45,044 bases of DNA from JAVBLQ01 sp031553435 (lineage in GTDB: Bacteria; Bacteroidota; Bacteroidia; Bacteroidales; Azobacteroidaceae). A program made the translations under genes and the position numbers. The stretch is taken from assembly GCA_031553435.1 (NCBI GenBank), contig JAVBLQ010000045.1, positions 1 through 45,044 of the forward strand. The letters run 5' to 3'. Positions 43,563-45,044 of this stretch are shown here, piece by piece. The notes under the pieces are model-generated. The model was not told the origin of the DNA. It saw nothing but the letters and a program-made list of their open reading frames with translations, and searched no databases. Positions within the stretch are counted from its first letter, which is position 1, and every line of letters starts with the position of its first letter.

Positions 43563-43669
43563 GTGAAAGGTGAAGGTCGCTTCGCTCCTTCGTGAACTCG
43601 CTGCACTCGTGGTGAAGAGTGGAAATAATTCACCTTTCACAAGGGAACGTAGTGACCTTCCCCTTTCAC
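43563..43669. repeat. Inverted repeats upstream of a tyrosine recombinase (possible invertible segment)
   Basis: GTGAAAGGTGAAGGTC (43563-43578) faces GACCTTCCCCTTTCAC (43654-43669): 15 of 16 bases complementary. A third copy, TTCACCTTTCAC (43629-43640), is a perfect inverse of the first 12 bases. The region between is GC-richer. Such an arrangement beside a recombinase gene could be an invertible or regulatory segment or simply a repeat. Confidence 0.55.
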
Positions 43670-43683
43670 AAAAAACAAAGGTT

Positions 43684-44943
43684 ATGAAATCAACAAGTAT
43701 CCGTCTCAAGTTCCGCCCTTCCACCCTTCCCGGTCGTGAAGGTTCGCTTTTCTTCCAGTTCATCCGCAATCGCGAGGTTAAAGTGTTAACTACCCAGTAT
43801 AAACTTTTTCCTGAAGAATGGAATCCCCGCTTGGAAAAAGTCAAGCTCGGGTGTTCCACTCCTTTGCGTGAAGCCTACCTTCAAAAACTTTCTTCCGATC
43901 TTTCCCGTGAGCGTGAAAATCTGGAAAGTAACATTCGCTATTTGGAAAGATCCGAAAACTTCAATCTTTCAATGTTTGTTGAGCATTATCGACAGAATAA
44001 CAGTTGCTGCCTGCTTTCGATTCTTGCTTTGGAGTTGGAACAAATGCTTCTGCAATCCGACCGCATCCGTACCGCCCGTGCTTACCGGGATGCCGCGCGC
44101 AATTTCATCCGCTTCAATAATGGTCAGGATTTTCCTTTGGAACAACTCGATAGTAGCCGTATCAAGGAATATGAAACCTGGATGAAATTCAAAGGCAATA
44201 AGCAGAATACCACATCCTTTTACATGCGCAACTTGCGTATGATTCATAAAACTGCTGTTGAAAGACGATTGATCGCCTCTCCGGGTGAAGATATCTTTGC
44301 CCATGTGTTTACCGGCGTAGCCAAAACAAAGAAACGTGCGGTGAAACAGGAGGTATTCAAGGAACTTGCAGCAATGGATCTTTCCATGTCCTCCTGCCTG
44401 ACACAAAAAGAGAAAGAAGAAAAAAGAAAACTCGAATTTTCCCGCGACCTGTTTATCCTGAGTTTTTACCTCCGTGGCATTTCTTTCATCGACCTGGCTT
44501 ATTTAAAAAAGAAAGATCTGAAAAATGGTATCATCACTTACAAGCGCCATAAAACCGCTCAAACCCTGGAAATCGCTTTGACTCCGGAAATGAAGGAAAT
44601 TATTGATCGCTATTCCAATTTCTGCAACAATCCGGATTATCTTCTTCCCATTTTGGGAAAAGACGATAGCCGCAATTCTTACGAGAATGCCTTGAAAAAG
44701 CAGAATGAAAGCTTAAAGAAACTATCCAAACGTCTTAACCGAGAAGAACACCTGACAACTTACGTCACCCGCCACTCCTGGGCGACTATCGCCCGGAACC
44801 AGGGAATACCCGTCTCCCTCATCAGCCAGGGTTTGGGACATGAGTCTGAAAGGACAACAATGATTTATTTGGATTCTTTTGATTATACGCCATTGCATAA
44901 AGCAAATCAGCAGATAATCAAGAGGACTAAAAAAGTATCGTGA
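43684..44943 (+). CDS. Bacteroides-type tyrosine recombinase, 419 aa
   Basis: The ATG at 43684 is preferred: an upstream in-frame ATG lies in the repeat region and adds an odd Arg/Ser-rich leader. An arm-binding domain (about 1-90: LKFRPSTLPGREGSLFFQF, WNPRLEKV) is followed by a SAM-like core-binding domain (about 100-205) and the catalytic domain: SFYLRGISFIDLAYL (Arg I), IITYKRHKTAQTLE (Lys), YVTRHSWATIA (Arg II; the usual box II His is Tyr) and GLGHESERTTMIYLD (His and the nucleophile Tyr). Bacteroidota invertases and transposon integrases share this form, so the role is uncertain. Confidence 0.9.
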   Translation: MKSTSIRLKFRPSTLPGREGSLFFQFIRNREVKVLTTQYKLFPEEWNPRLEKVKLGCSTPLREAYLQKLSSDLSRERENLESNIRYLERSENFNLSMFVEHYRQNNSCCLLSILALELEQMLLQSDRIRTARAYRDAARNFIRFNNGQDFPLEQLDSSRIKEYETWMKFKGNKQNTTSFYMRNLRMIHKTAVERRLIASPGEDIFAHVFTGVAKTKKRAVKQEVFKELAAMDLSMSSCLTQKEKEEKRKLEFSRDLFILSFYLRGISFIDLAYLKKKDLKNGIITYKRHKTAQTLEIALTPEMKEIIDRYSNFCNNPDYLLPILGKDDSRNSYENALKKQNESLKKLSKRLNREEHLTTYVTRHSWATIARNQGIPVSLISQGLGHESERTTMIYLDSFDYTPLHKANQQIIKRTKKVS

Positions 44944-45044
44944 AAAGTGGAAAAAGGAAAGTTTTCTGTCACTTCGCAAATGCCGGGGGCTACCTTAAAA
45001 GCGTCTGGAAATGATGAGGCAAAAATAGAGAATAATCCCTGAAC

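Noticed and set aside
43570..43683. Upstream ATG extending the recombinase
   Set aside because: The extension is encoded by the inverted-repeat region and has odd composition; the domain begins right at 43684.

Overview
The window looks like a chromosome segment from a Bacteroidota bacterium, most likely order Bacteroidales. The AT-rich DNA carries many promoters with the phylum's -7 signature TAnnTTTG, and start sites mostly lack strong Shine-Dalgarno sequences. Gene content agrees: a type IX secretion sorting domain, long RHS proteins with lamin-tail and DUF6443-like regions, a PepSY-like protein beside a two-component system, the hemerythrin/LuxR pair, bifunctional HisB and long-form HisG. 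The T9SS-type tail argues for a T9SS-bearing family, but I cannot name a genus.

Layout. (1) 1-3070 is an eroded accessory region: the end of a phospholipase-D-type helicase, an intact metallophosphoesterase, then broken genes. These are an Rnl2-type RNA ligase C-terminus (minus strand, frameshifted), an M41/FtsH-like peptidase (N-truncated, frameshifted), the adenylation half of a second RNA ligase, and an HD-domain protein with an in-frame stop. They look like relics of an RNA end-repair cassette. (2) 3118-25236 is mostly core housekeeping: metH; SPOR protein, murB and an MBL hydrolase; a histidine operon hisG-hisD-GNAT-hisC-mazEF-hisB-lipoprotein with a candidate His attenuator; mtgA-lipB; serB and an MltF-like transglycosylase; mfd; a DPM-type glycosyltransferase and dihydroorotase. 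(3) 25273-37500 is accessory: a gene abutting an IS110 remnant, a T9SS cargo protein, a tRNA-like element exactly behind a promoter, a Tat-exported TPR protein, a large RHS polymorphic toxin with its probable immunity gene, a small Cys-rich protein, and a second RHS-like gene split by a frameshift in an A7 run. (4) 37579-43472 holds envelope and stress genes: a small outer-membrane barrel, PepSY-like protein with histidine kinase and response regulator, thioredoxin lipoprotein with MarR regulator, hemerythrin-domain protein with LuxR regulator, and mscL. (5) 43563-44943 is a Bacteroides-type tyrosine recombinase preceded by inverted repeats.

How the parts work together. The most testable regulatory finding is an identical 23-bp sequence, containing two 11-bp direct repeats, at the same distance (41-42 bp) upstream of both the response-regulator operon and the PepSY-like gene, and 5 bp upstream of a -7 element in each case. 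It is probably the regulator's binding site. The his operon has a candidate leader peptide MNQKGIHH overlapping a hairpin, and an internal mazEF module with its own promoter and palindromic operator. The TPR-RHS-immunity genes are tightly spaced and probably co-transcribed behind the tRNA-like element.

All assignments come from reading the sequence; no database search was run.
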